NCBI RefSeq assembly: GCF_002929295.1
Contig: NZ_PJIM01000003.1
Span: 372,001-436,000 of the forward strand
Length of the DNA: 64,000 nucleotides
Reading direction: 5' to 3'
Origin: Arthrobacter sp. SX1312
GTDB lineage: Bacteria; Actinomycetota; Actinomycetes; Actinomycetales; Micrococcaceae
A program made the translations under genes and the position numbers. This document shows, in pieces, positions 57,526-64,000 of the stretch. Position 1 is the stretch's first letter; each line of letters starts with the position of its first letter. Below the pieces are notes generated by a model. It did not search any database. It was not told the DNA's origin and saw only the letters and a program-made list of their open reading frames with translations.

Positions 57526-60390
57526 CTAGGGCACCCCACCGGGCCGGTGCGCCGCCCGATCGAGCAGCTGCGCCAGGTGGATGCCGCGGCGGTCGCTCAG
57601 ATCCTCGATCTGCGTGCGGCACGAGTACCCGTCCGCGAGCACCACGGCGTCCTCCGTGGTCGATCGGATCGCCGGGAGGAGCTGCTGTTCGGCGATCCGG
57701 ACGGAGATCTCGTAGTGCCCCCGTTCCACGCCGAAGTTGCCGGCGAGCCCGCAGCATCCGCCCAGCTTCTGGACGGTCGCGCCGGCCTTCTCCAGCAGTG
57801 CCGCGTCGGGACTCCAGCCCATGACGGCGTGGTGGTGGCAGTGCGGTTGCGCCACCACCACGGTCCCCTCCAGACGGGGCGGCTCGTAGCCGGGCACGGT
57901 GCCGAGGAATTCGGCGAGGGTCTGCGTGGACCGTGCCACGGCACGGGCGGCCTCGGTTCCCAGCAGTTCCACGGCGTCCGATCGCAACACGCCCGTGCAG
58001 GACGGTTCGAGTCCGACGATCGGGATGCCCTCGGCGACGGACCGGTTCAGCTCGTCCACGGTCGAGCGCAGTGTCGTCCGCGCGGAATCGAGCTGTCCCG
58101 TGGAGATCCAGGTCAGCCCGCAGCACAGCGGCTTCTCGGGAAGACGCACCTCATAGCCCGCTGCTTCGAGGACACGCACCGCGGCCTGTCCTACTTCGGG
58201 GGAGAAGTTGTTGGTGAACGAATCCGCCCACAGCAGGACGGGCTGCGCGGCGGGCGCGGCGGACGGCTGACGCCCCCGGAACCAGGCGTGGAAGGTCCGG
58301 GGTGCGAACGCCGGAATGCTCCGGCGCTGGTCGACGCCGGCCATCCGGAGGCCCACCTGGCGGATGCCGGGCAGGCGCATGAGGAAGTTCAGGGCCCGGG
58401 GTGCCCGCGCCGCGAGTCCGGCCCAGCGCGGCAACCAGCCCAGCGAGTAGTGCGACGCCGGACGCAGCCTGCCCTTGTAGCTCTGGTGGAGCACTTCGGC
58501 CTTGTACGCGGCCATGTCGGTCCCCGTGGGGCAGTCCGAGGAGCAGCCCTTGCAGGAGAGGCACAGGTCGAGTGCGTCATGCACCTCGGTCGCACGCCAG
58601 TCGGGTTTGTTCCCACTGGTTGCGCCCCCGTTGATCATCTCCTGGAGCGCCCTGGCGCGGCCGCGGGTCGAGTCCTTCTCCTCGCGGGTGGCGATGTAGG
58701 ACGGGCACATCACGGCGCTGTTGTCCGCGTGCGCCGCACGGCACAGGCCCACTCCCGTGCAGCGGTGCACCGCCTGGCTGAAGTCGCCCGCGTCCTGGTG
58801 GTAGCCGAACCCGAGACCGGTCCGCAGCGGTCCTGCCTCGGCCACGCGCACGTTCGCATCCAGTGGTTCGGGGTCCACGAGGATGCCGGGGTTCAGGAGA
58901 TTGTCCGGGTCGAGGATCCCCTTCACTTTCCCGAACAGGCCGATGGCTGCGGGTGAGTACATGTACGGGAGGAGTTCGCTGCGGGCCCGCCCGTCCCCGT
59001 GTTCGCCCGAGAGGGACCCTCCGTAGCGGGCGACCAGTGCCGCCGCGTCGGTCAGGAACGCGCGGAACGCTGCCGCGCCGTCGTCGCGCTGGAACGGGAA
59101 ATCGAGCCGGATGTGGACGCAGCCGTCCCCGAAGTGCCCGAAGGGGAACCCGGTGAGGGAGTGCGCCAGGAGGAGCTCGTCGAATTCGCGGAGATAGTCC
59201 CCGAGGCTTTCGGGCGGCACCGCGGAGTCCTCCCAGCCGGCATGCGCAGGGGCGCCTGCCGGCGACCGCCCGGCGAGCCCTCCCCCGTCCTCGCGGATGC
59301 GCCAGAGGGCGGCGGCCTGCCGCGCATCCGTGATGATCCTCGAATGCCGGGCGGCATCGATCCCGGCGACGAGCCCGGCGCGGTGGGCCACCTCGAGCGG
59401 GTCGTCGCCGGACACCTCGACGAACAGCCAGGCCGCACCCCCCGGCAGTTCGGGGACGGCCTGCGGGCCCTTGCGGGTCCGCACCACCTGGACGATCCGC
59501 GAATCCAGTCCTTCGCAGGCCGTGGGCGCGAACGGCAGCACGGCGGGAACGGCGTCGCCGGCGGCCCCGATATCGGGGAAACCCAGCACCACCATGGTCT
59601 TGTGCGGCGCATCGGCCACGAGGCGCACGCCCGCCTCCAGCACGACGGCGAGGGTCCCCTCGCTGCCGACGAGTGCCCTCCGCAGGTCGAAGCCGCGCTC
59701 CGGCAGCAGGTGCTCCAGCGAATAGCCGGATACCTGGCGCCCGAACCGGCCCAGTTCGGTGCGGATCGTGCCCAGCTCCGCTCCGACCAGGGAGCGCAGC
59801 GCGTCGGTCTCCGGCGACGACGGCGTGCCGTCCGGACCCAGGTGGAGCCGCGTGCCGGATCCGGTGACGACGTCGAGGTGCGTCACGTTGTCCGCGGTGC
59901 GCCCGTAGGCGAGAGCGCGTGAACCACACGCGTTGTTGCCGATCATCCCGCCCACCGTGCAGCGCGTGTGCGTGGAGGGATCGGGTCCGAACCGCAGGCC
60001 CTGCGCCAGCGCCACCTTCTGCAGCGTCGCGTGGACCGCCCCGGGCTCGACGACGGCGGTGCGCGCTTCCGCATCGAACGCGAGGACCCGGTTCAGGTGC
60101 CGGCTGAAGTCCACGACGACGCCGCGGCCGATCGCGTTGCCGGCCAGCGAGGTGCCGGCACCCCGTGAGGTGAACGGGACTCCTCGTTCCCGGCACACCT
60201 CGAGGGTGGTGAGGACCTCGTCCAGGTGCCGCGGAAACACAACGGCGGCCGGCTGCACCCGGTACAGCGACGCATCGCTCGAGTACACGGCCCGTGAGGT
60301 CGCATCATCCCGCGCATCCTTCACGCCACGGGCCTGGAGTTCGGAGACGAGGGACCGGGGTGCCGAAAGCATCATTGCCATAAGTAACAT
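57526..60390 (-). CDS. FAD/Fe-S 2-hydroxyacid dehydrogenase (GlcD-GlcF / YdiJ-like fusion)
   Basis: A 954-residue membrane-associated dehydrogenase for 2-hydroxyacids (glycolate, D-lactate or D-2-hydroxyglutarate). The first half is a PCMH FAD domain (VPFTSRGAGTSLAGNAIGRG, GGMIGNNACGSRALAYGRT, LVGSEGTLAVVLEAG) with the FAD-oxidase C-terminal domain (FPFGHFGDGCVHIRLDFP). The second half is a 4Fe-4S domain (CLSCKGCSSDCPTGTDM) with CCG motifs (LCCGL, GCCGLAG). The start is uncertain: ATGs lie at 60390, 60381, 60375 and 60372, none with a ribosome site. A palindrome covers the first. The divergent FAH gene is 49 bases away. Confidence 0.9.
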   Translation of the reverse strand: MLLMAMMLSAPRSLVSELQARGVKDARDDATSRAVYSSDASLYRVQPAAVVFPRHLDEVLTTLEVCRERGVPFTSRGAGTSLAGNAIGRGVVVDFSRHLNRVLAFDAEARTAVVEPGAVHATLQKVALAQGLRFGPDPSTHTRCTVGGMIGNNACGSRALAYGRTADNVTHLDVVTGSGTRLHLGPDGTPSSPETDALRSLVGAELGTIRTELGRFGRQVSGYSLEHLLPERGFDLRRALVGSEGTLAVVLEAGVRLVADAPHKTMVVLGFPDIGAAGDAVPAVLPFAPTACEGLDSRIVQVVRTRKGPQAVPELPGGAAWLFVEVSGDDPLEVAHRAGLVAGIDAARHSRIITDARQAAALWRIREDGGGLAGRSPAGAPAHAGWEDSAVPPESLGDYLREFDELLLAHSLTGFPFGHFGDGCVHIRLDFPFQRDDGAAAFRAFLTDAAALVARYGGSLSGEHGDGRARSELLPYMYSPAAIGLFGKVKGILDPDNLLNPGILVDPEPLDANVRVAEAGPLRTGLGFGYHQDAGDFSQAVHRCTGVGLCRAAHADNSAVMCPSYIATREEKDSTRGRARALQEMINGGATSGNKPDWRATEVHDALDLCLSCKGCSSDCPTGTDMAAYKAEVLHQSYKGRLRPASHYSLGWLPRWAGLAARAPRALNFLMRLPGIRQVGLRMAGVDQRRSIPAFAPRTFHAWFRGRQPSAAPAAQPVLLWADSFTNNFSPEVGQAAVRVLEAAGYEVRLPEKPLCCGLTWISTGQLDSARTTLRSTVDELNRSVAEGIPIVGLEPSCTGVLRSDAVELLGTEAARAVARSTQTLAEFLGTVPGYEPPRLEGTVVVAQPHCHHHAVMGWSPDAALLEKAGATVQKLGGCCGLAGNFGVERGHYEISVRIAEQQLLPAIRSTTEDAVVLADGYSCRTQIEDLSDRRGIHLAQLLDRAAHRPGGVP

Positions 60391-60394
60391 GTTA
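60385..60394. promoter_or_regulatory. Palindrome TAACATGTTA over the start of the FAD/Fe-S gene
   Basis: A perfect 10-bp palindrome in the 49-base gap between divergent genes, covering the first possible start codon of the dehydrogenase. It is a candidate operator for one of the two GntR regulators, controlling both directions. Confidence 0.45.
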
Positions 60395-60439
60395 TTCACT
60401 TGTCGTGCTCCCCCGGCCACCAACCCTGCAAGGAGTTCT

Positions 60440-61153
60440 ATGACCTACGTCGTCCCGGTCCCAACGCTCCCGAGCCTCCCGGTCAGCGGTGGCGACACGC
60501 TCTTTCCCGTGCGGCGCGTGTTCTGCGTGGGACGCAACTACGGCGACCATGCGCGCGAGATGGGCGCCGATCCGAACCGGGAGCCCCCGTTCTTCTTCCT
60601 GAAACCCGCCGATGCCGTCTTCACGCCTCAGCCGCCTGCGACGTCGGACGATGCCCGACCGGCAGTCCCCTACCCGCCGCAGACGGCAGACCTCCACCAC
60701 GAGGTCGAACTCGTCGTGGCACTGGGGCAGGGCGGCACGGATCTCGATCCGGCGGACGCCCTCGATCTCGTGTGGGGCTACGGCGTCGGAGTGGACCTGA
60801 CCCGACGCGATCTGCAGGCCGAGGCGAAGAACCTTCGACGTCCGTGGGATCTCGCGAAGGGCTTCGATTTCTCCGGCCCGTGTTCGCCGCTTCGACCGGT
60901 CAGCGAGGTGAAGCATCCCGCGCAGGGCCGGATCTGGCTCAGCGTGGACGGCTCGATCAGGCAGGAGGGAGACCTGGGCGACCAGATCTGGACAGTGCCC
61001 GAGATCATCGCGCACCTCTCCCGGTCCGTCACCCTGCGTCCCGGCGATCTCATCTTCACCGGTACTCCGGCGGGTGTGGGGGCGCTGACCCGCGGAAGCA
61101 CGGTGACGGCCGGCATCGACGGCGTCGGCGAACTCTCCTTCACCGTCGAGTGA
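60440..61153 (+). CDS. Fumarylacetoacetate hydrolase-family protein, second copy
   Basis: A 237-residue single FAH domain. VFCVGRNYGDHAREMG, FFFLKPADAVF, HHEVELVVALG (metal ligands), WDLAKGFDFSGPC and RPGDLIFTGTPAGVGAL are all standard for the short YcgM/FAHD1-like group, known to act as oxaloacetate decarboxylase or acylpyruvate hydrolase. An AAGGAG site lies 5 bases before the ATG. The stop overlaps the GntR start (GTGA), so the two are co-translated. It diverges from the FAD/Fe-S dehydrogenase gene. Confidence 0.9.
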   Translation: MTYVVPVPTLPSLPVSGGDTLFPVRRVFCVGRNYGDHAREMGADPNREPPFFFLKPADAVFTPQPPATSDDARPAVPYPPQTADLHHEVELVVALGQGGTDLDPADALDLVWGYGVGVDLTRRDLQAEAKNLRRPWDLAKGFDFSGPCSPLRPVSEVKHPAQGRIWLSVDGSIRQEGDLGDQIWTVPEIIAHLSRSVTLRPGDLIFTGTPAGVGALTRGSTVTAGIDGVGELSFTVE

Positions 61154-61842
61154 GCCCGACACCACCGCGCCAGCCCGCCCGGCAGCCCCTCGCCGACCAG
61201 GTCCACAGCGCACTGCTCGGGCAGCTCCTCGACGGCCGGCGGAAACCGGACGAGGTCCTCAACCTCGTGTACCTCGCCAGGGAGTTCGGGGTCAGCCAGA
61301 CTCCGCTGCGGGAAGCACTCGCCAGGCTCGAACACACAGGGCTGGTGCTTCGCGAGGCCCACAAGGGGTACCGGGTGGCACCGCTGTTCAGCATGGAGGA
61401 TCTCCGGAAGATCATGGACGCCCGCCTGGTCCTCGAGCCGGCCCTCGCCTATGAGGCAGCCCTGCGGGTGACCCCGGAATTTCTCGAGCGCCTGGCCGAG
61501 ACCATCGGCCACCTCGACACCGGCATGCACGTCCCCGACAGCCCTCCGGTCACGAGCTTCCTTCGCGCGGACGAGCAGTTTCACGCGGCGATCGCCCACC
61601 AGGCCGACAATGCGTTCCTCGAGGACGCCTGGAGGTCCTTCGGTGGGCAGGCACAGCGCTTCCGGTTGTATGCCAGAACCAACTCGACGGCACCGGCCAC
61701 CACCGCGGCCGAGCACCGTGCGATCCTCGACGCGTTCACCCGGCGCGATGCGGAGGGTGCGTCTGCCGCCATCCGGGCGCACATCGAGAACGCGAAGGTT
61801 CGCGCCCTCCAGGACCGCCAGGTGGTCGCCTCGGAGGATTGA
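61150..61842 (+). CDS. GntR-family regulator (FCD subgroup), second copy
   Basis: A 230-residue regulator. The winged helix is at residues about 18-80 (LVYLAREFGVSQTPLREALA, LVLREAHKGYRVAPLF) and the FCD domain has FLRADEQFHAAIAHQADN, AEHRAILDAFTRRDAEGASA and IRAHIENAKVRAL. It shares the architecture of the regulator at 43514 but is clearly different in sequence. It is coupled to the FAH gene by GTGA. The TAACATGTTA palindrome at 60385 is the natural candidate for its operator. An organic acid effector is expected. Confidence 0.88.
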   Translation: MSPTPPRQPARQPLADQVHSALLGQLLDGRRKPDEVLNLVYLAREFGVSQTPLREALARLEHTGLVLREAHKGYRVAPLFSMEDLRKIMDARLVLEPALAYEAALRVTPEFLERLAETIGHLDTGMHVPDSPPVTSFLRADEQFHAAIAHQADNAFLEDAWRSFGGQAQRFRLYARTNSTAPATTAAEHRAILDAFTRRDAEGASAAIRAHIENAKVRALQDRQVVASED

Positions 61843-61860
61843 GGACGGGAGCTGCACTTC

Positions 61861-62937
61861 TCAGCCGAGCGGCGTGAGGATCATCCCGGTTCCGGCCCTG
61901 CCGCAGATCGCGCGAAGATGCTCGAGGAGGCTCTCAGGGATCGGGATGCCGTTCTGGCCGCGGCTCGCGCGTGCCACGGCTTCGGGGTCGCCGGGAAGGA
62001 TGACATCGGGCTCGTCCCGCATCATGAGGCGCAGGAGGTCGTCGACGTAGCGCGCGGTCTCCCCACCCTCCGCAACGCTCGCCGGATCGATCACCAGGAC
62101 GAAGTGTCCGAGATTGTCGCTGCCCGCGTCATCCAGCGGAAGCGCGGCCCCTGAGAACGCCGCGCTGAGCACAGTGACCATCAGACTGAGACCGAAGCCC
62201 TTGTGTCCGCCGGTCTCGGGGCTGGAGCCCCCGAGCGGGCTGAGCGTTCCCTCCCCCGTGGTCAGCAGGGAGTACGCGAGGGCAGCATCGGTCACAGGGT
62301 TGCCCAGTGCATCATTGACCCAGCCGGCGGGCAGGTCCCGTCCACTCAGGGCGTAGGCCTTCACCTTGTTCATCGCCACGACGCTCGTGGACATGTCGAC
62401 CACGAGCTCCCCGCCGCCCGCGCGGGGTGCGGCGAAAGCGATCGGATTGGTCCCGAGGATCGGCGTCGTGCCTCCCAGTGCTGCCACCACGGGTGTCCGC
62501 GTCGTCGTCATCATGAGGGAGACCAGGCCGCGCTGCGCGGCGGTCCGGACGTAGTAGCCGAGCGCTCCCAGGTGGTGCGAGTTGCCCACCGCCACCGCCC
62601 CGATCCCGCAGACAGTGGCTTTCTGAATCGCCAGCTCCAACGCATGGAGACCCGCCGGGTGTCCCAGGCCGGCACCGGCGTCGACGACGGCGAAGGCCGG
62701 AGCGTCCCGTACCACGCGGGGGACGGCGTCGAGCCTGACGCGGTTCTCGGACCGGAGCTTCTCGTACAGCATCAGCATCGAGACGCCATGGGAGTCGATG
62801 CCTGAGAGATCGGTGTCCACCAACACCGTCGCCGTAGCGGCAGCTGATTCATCCGGCATCCCCCAGGCGCGAAGAATGGCGACGATCTGCTCGTGCACCT
62901 GTGCGGCGTCGAAGCGGCACGTCTCTTCCTGGCTCAC
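61861..62937 (-). CDS. Ldh-family (malate/L-lactate/sulfolactate-type) oxidoreductase
   Basis: A 358-residue NAD(P)-dependent dehydrogenase of the malate/L-lactate dehydrogenase-like family (YlbC, AllD, YiaK, ComC). The active-site His is in SGIDSHGVSML and the NAD-fold part has VGNSHHLGALGYYV, PILGTNPIAFAAP, VVDMSTSVVAMNKV and GGHKGFGLSLMVTVLSAA. It acts on 2-hydroxy or 2-keto acids. The GTG start overlaps the stop of the preceding LhgO-like gene. It would link a released 2-hydroxyacid to its keto acid in this cluster. Confidence 0.9.
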   Translation of the reverse strand: MSQEETCRFDAAQVHEQIVAILRAWGMPDESAAATATVLVDTDLSGIDSHGVSMLMLYEKLRSENRVRLDAVPRVVRDAPAFAVVDAGAGLGHPAGLHALELAIQKATVCGIGAVAVGNSHHLGALGYYVRTAAQRGLVSLMMTTTRTPVVAALGGTTPILGTNPIAFAAPRAGGGELVVDMSTSVVAMNKVKAYALSGRDLPAGWVNDALGNPVTDAALAYSLLTTGEGTLSPLGGSSPETGGHKGFGLSLMVTVLSAAFSGAALPLDDAGSDNLGHFVLVIDPASVAEGGETARYVDDLLRLMMRDEPDVILPGDPEAVARASRGQNGIPIPESLLEHLRAICGRAGTGMILTPLG

Positions 62938-64000
62938 CGGTTCCGCTCCTCCATCTCGTCGGCGATGCGCCGGCCGATCTCCAGTGCGGCGGTCGCGGCC
63001 GGCGATGGCGCGTTGAGCACGTGGATCTGGCGGGGCGCCCGGTCGAAGTAGAAGTCGTCGACCAGGTCGCCGTTCCTGCGCATCGCCTGCGCGCGGACTC
63101 CCGCGTGGGTCGGCACGAGGCTGTCGTCGCCGAGGTCCGGGACGAGCTCCCGGAGGCTGGCCAGGAACTTCTTCCGGGACAGGGAGCGGGAGACCTCGGA
63201 CAGCCCGACCTTCCAGTATTTCGCGCCGAGCTTCCACAGCCCGGACCAGGCAGCACTCTCGAGGACGTCCCGCGGATTGATCGTGAGCCAGGTGTACCCT
63301 TCACGCGCCAGGGCGAAGACCGCATTGGGCCCTGCATGGACCCCGCCGCCGATCATCTTCGTCAGGTGGACGCCGAGGAAGGGGAGGCTCGGATCCGGTA
63401 CCGGGTAGATCAGGCCGTGGACCAGATGGGACTGGTCCGGAGTGAGTTCGAAGTACTCGCCGCGGAACGGGATGATCCGCACCTCCGGGGTGAGGCCGGC
63501 CAGCCGCGCGATGCGGTCACTGTGCAGGCCGGCGCAGTTGATGAGCTCATCGGCGGAGATCTCCCCGCTGGAGGTCGAGACGGTCACGGACCGGTCGTCG
63601 GCGGAGATTCCGACGACCTCCGTTCCCAGCCGGATCTCACCCCCGGCCTCGATGATCAGCCGTCCGAGCACGTCGCAGATTCTCCGGTAATCGACGATTC
63701 CCGTCGAATCGACCCTGAGGGCTGCCACGCAGGCAACATGCGGTTCATGCTCGCGGGCCTCTTCGGGGGAGATCATCCGGCAGGGCACCCCGTTCGCGAG
63801 GCCACGGCGGTGGAGCTCCTCGAGCGCCGGAACCTGATCCTGCCGGGAAGCGACCACCAGCTTCCCGCAGATGTCCACTGCCACTCCATGGTCCTCCGCG
63901 AACCGCCGCATCGACTGCGCGCCTGCAGTCCCAAGGGTCGCCTTCAGGCTCCCCGGCGCGTAGTACAGCCCGGAGTGGATGACGCCCGAGTTGTTCCCGG
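62934..64000 (-). CDS. lhgO: L-2-hydroxyglutarate oxidase-like protein (partial, off right edge)
   Basis: The 3' part of a DAO-family flavoprotein, at least 355 codons; its N-terminus and FAD GxGxxG motif lie beyond the window end. The first visible residues NNSGVIHSGLYYAPGSLKA match LhgO (also called YgaF), which oxidises L-2-hydroxyglutarate to 2-oxoglutarate and passes electrons to quinone. Later segments GIVDYRRICDVLGRLIIEAG, LINCAGLHSDRIARLAG, HGLIYPVPDPSLPFLGVHLT and GPNAVFALAREGY also fit. It is coupled by GTGA to the Ldh-family gene. An alternative is a related 2-hydroxyacid oxidase. Confidence 0.87.
   Translation of the reverse strand, partial: GNNSGVIHSGLYYAPGSLKATLGTAGAQSMRRFAEDHGVAVDICGKLVVASRQDQVPALEELHRRGLANGVPCRMISPEEAREHEPHVACVAALRVDSTGIVDYRRICDVLGRLIIEAGGEIRLGTEVVGISADDRSVTVSTSSGEISADELINCAGLHSDRIARLAGLTPEVRIIPFRGEYFELTPDQSHLVHGLIYPVPDPSLPFLGVHLTKMIGGGVHAGPNAVFALAREGYTWLTINPRDVLESAAWSGLWKLGAKYWKVGLSEVSRSLSRKKFLASLRELVPDLGDDSLVPTHAGVRAQAMRRNGDLVDDFYFDRAPRQIHVLNAPSPAATAALEIGRRIADEMEERNR

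Noticed and set aside
1-64000. tRNA, rRNA, IS elements, prophage or origin
   Set aside because: No clover-leaf, ribosomal, transposase, integrase or phage structural pattern was recognised on either strand; a covariance-model or profile search would be needed to exclude small cases.

Overview
The window is GC-rich, densely coded DNA with short gaps, many four-base start/stop overlaps, GTG and TTG starts and several candidate leaderless promoters. With the gene families present (ROK and LacI sugar regulators, GH13 glucosidases, DtxR/IdeR-type iron control, DUF421, GlsB, PGPGW, excalibur and TAXI-TRAP proteins) it looks like a high-GC actinobacterium, most probably an Arthrobacter-like member of the Micrococcaceae. 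No rRNA, tRNA, CRISPR, IS element or prophage was recognised. The calls rest on reading the sequence and translations; no database search was run.

Layout, left to right. 1-8.4 kb: a GH13 alpha-glucosidase divergent from a ROK regulator, two NAD(P) oxidoreductases, a small conserved protein, then a tightly overlapping trio (acyl-CoA dehydrogenase-like, PIG-L deacetylase fused to a NodS-like methyltransferase, GT2 glycosyltransferase). 8.5-17.1 kb: a TPR-type XRE regulator, a secreted ScyD-like propeller, a minus-strand set (PGPGW membrane protein, cytosolic Csp copper-storage protein, DUF421, voltage-sensor-like channel), GlsB, and a LolA-like secreted protein next to an ABC exporter. 17.1-23.6 kb: an iron-box-controlled ferric ABC transporter (binding lipoprotein, permease, ATPase) translationally coupled to an 848-residue adenylation/carrier/membrane-acyltransferase fusion. 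This fusion is the most unusual gene in the window.

23.6-32.6 kb: a DEDD exonuclease, a NERD protein, a glycolipid-binding-type protein, a pentapeptide-repeat protein, then a minus-strand operon (carbamoylase-type M20 hydrolase, a two-gene DUF5058-type membrane pair, M20 amidohydrolase, amidase). The operon faces a LacI regulator across two near-identical palindromic operators, which suggests regulated uptake and hydrolysis of amide or ureido compounds. 33.8-38.2 kb: a second GH13 glucosidase coupled to what looks like an internally deleted sugar-ABC permease, an epoxide hydrolase gene broken by a single in-frame stop, and an aldo/keto reductase-like gene ended by a perfect 20-bp hairpin. 38.2-43.4 kb: a lower-GC patch with two exported nuclease-type proteins back to back, an EcsC-family protein and a decayed nuclease remnant.

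43.5-64.0 kb is a catabolic supercluster. A GntR regulator and operator precede a long plus-strand run: SDR, carboxymuconolactone decarboxylase-like protein, TAXI-TRAP binding protein, DUF1850, fused TRAP permease, MFS, DapA-like lyase, SDR, FAH hydrolase, class III CoA-transferase, glutaryl-CoA-dehydrogenase-like enzyme and IlvD/Edd dehydratase. A second wing holds a FAD/Fe-S 2-hydroxyacid dehydrogenase, another FAH hydrolase, a second GntR, an Ldh-family oxidoreductase and an LhgO-like oxidase running off the right edge. The gene set fits import of an organic acid, dehydration, oxidation and cleavage to pyruvate plus a 2-hydroxyacid, with a CoA/dehydrogenase branch. The substrate cannot be fixed from sequence alone.
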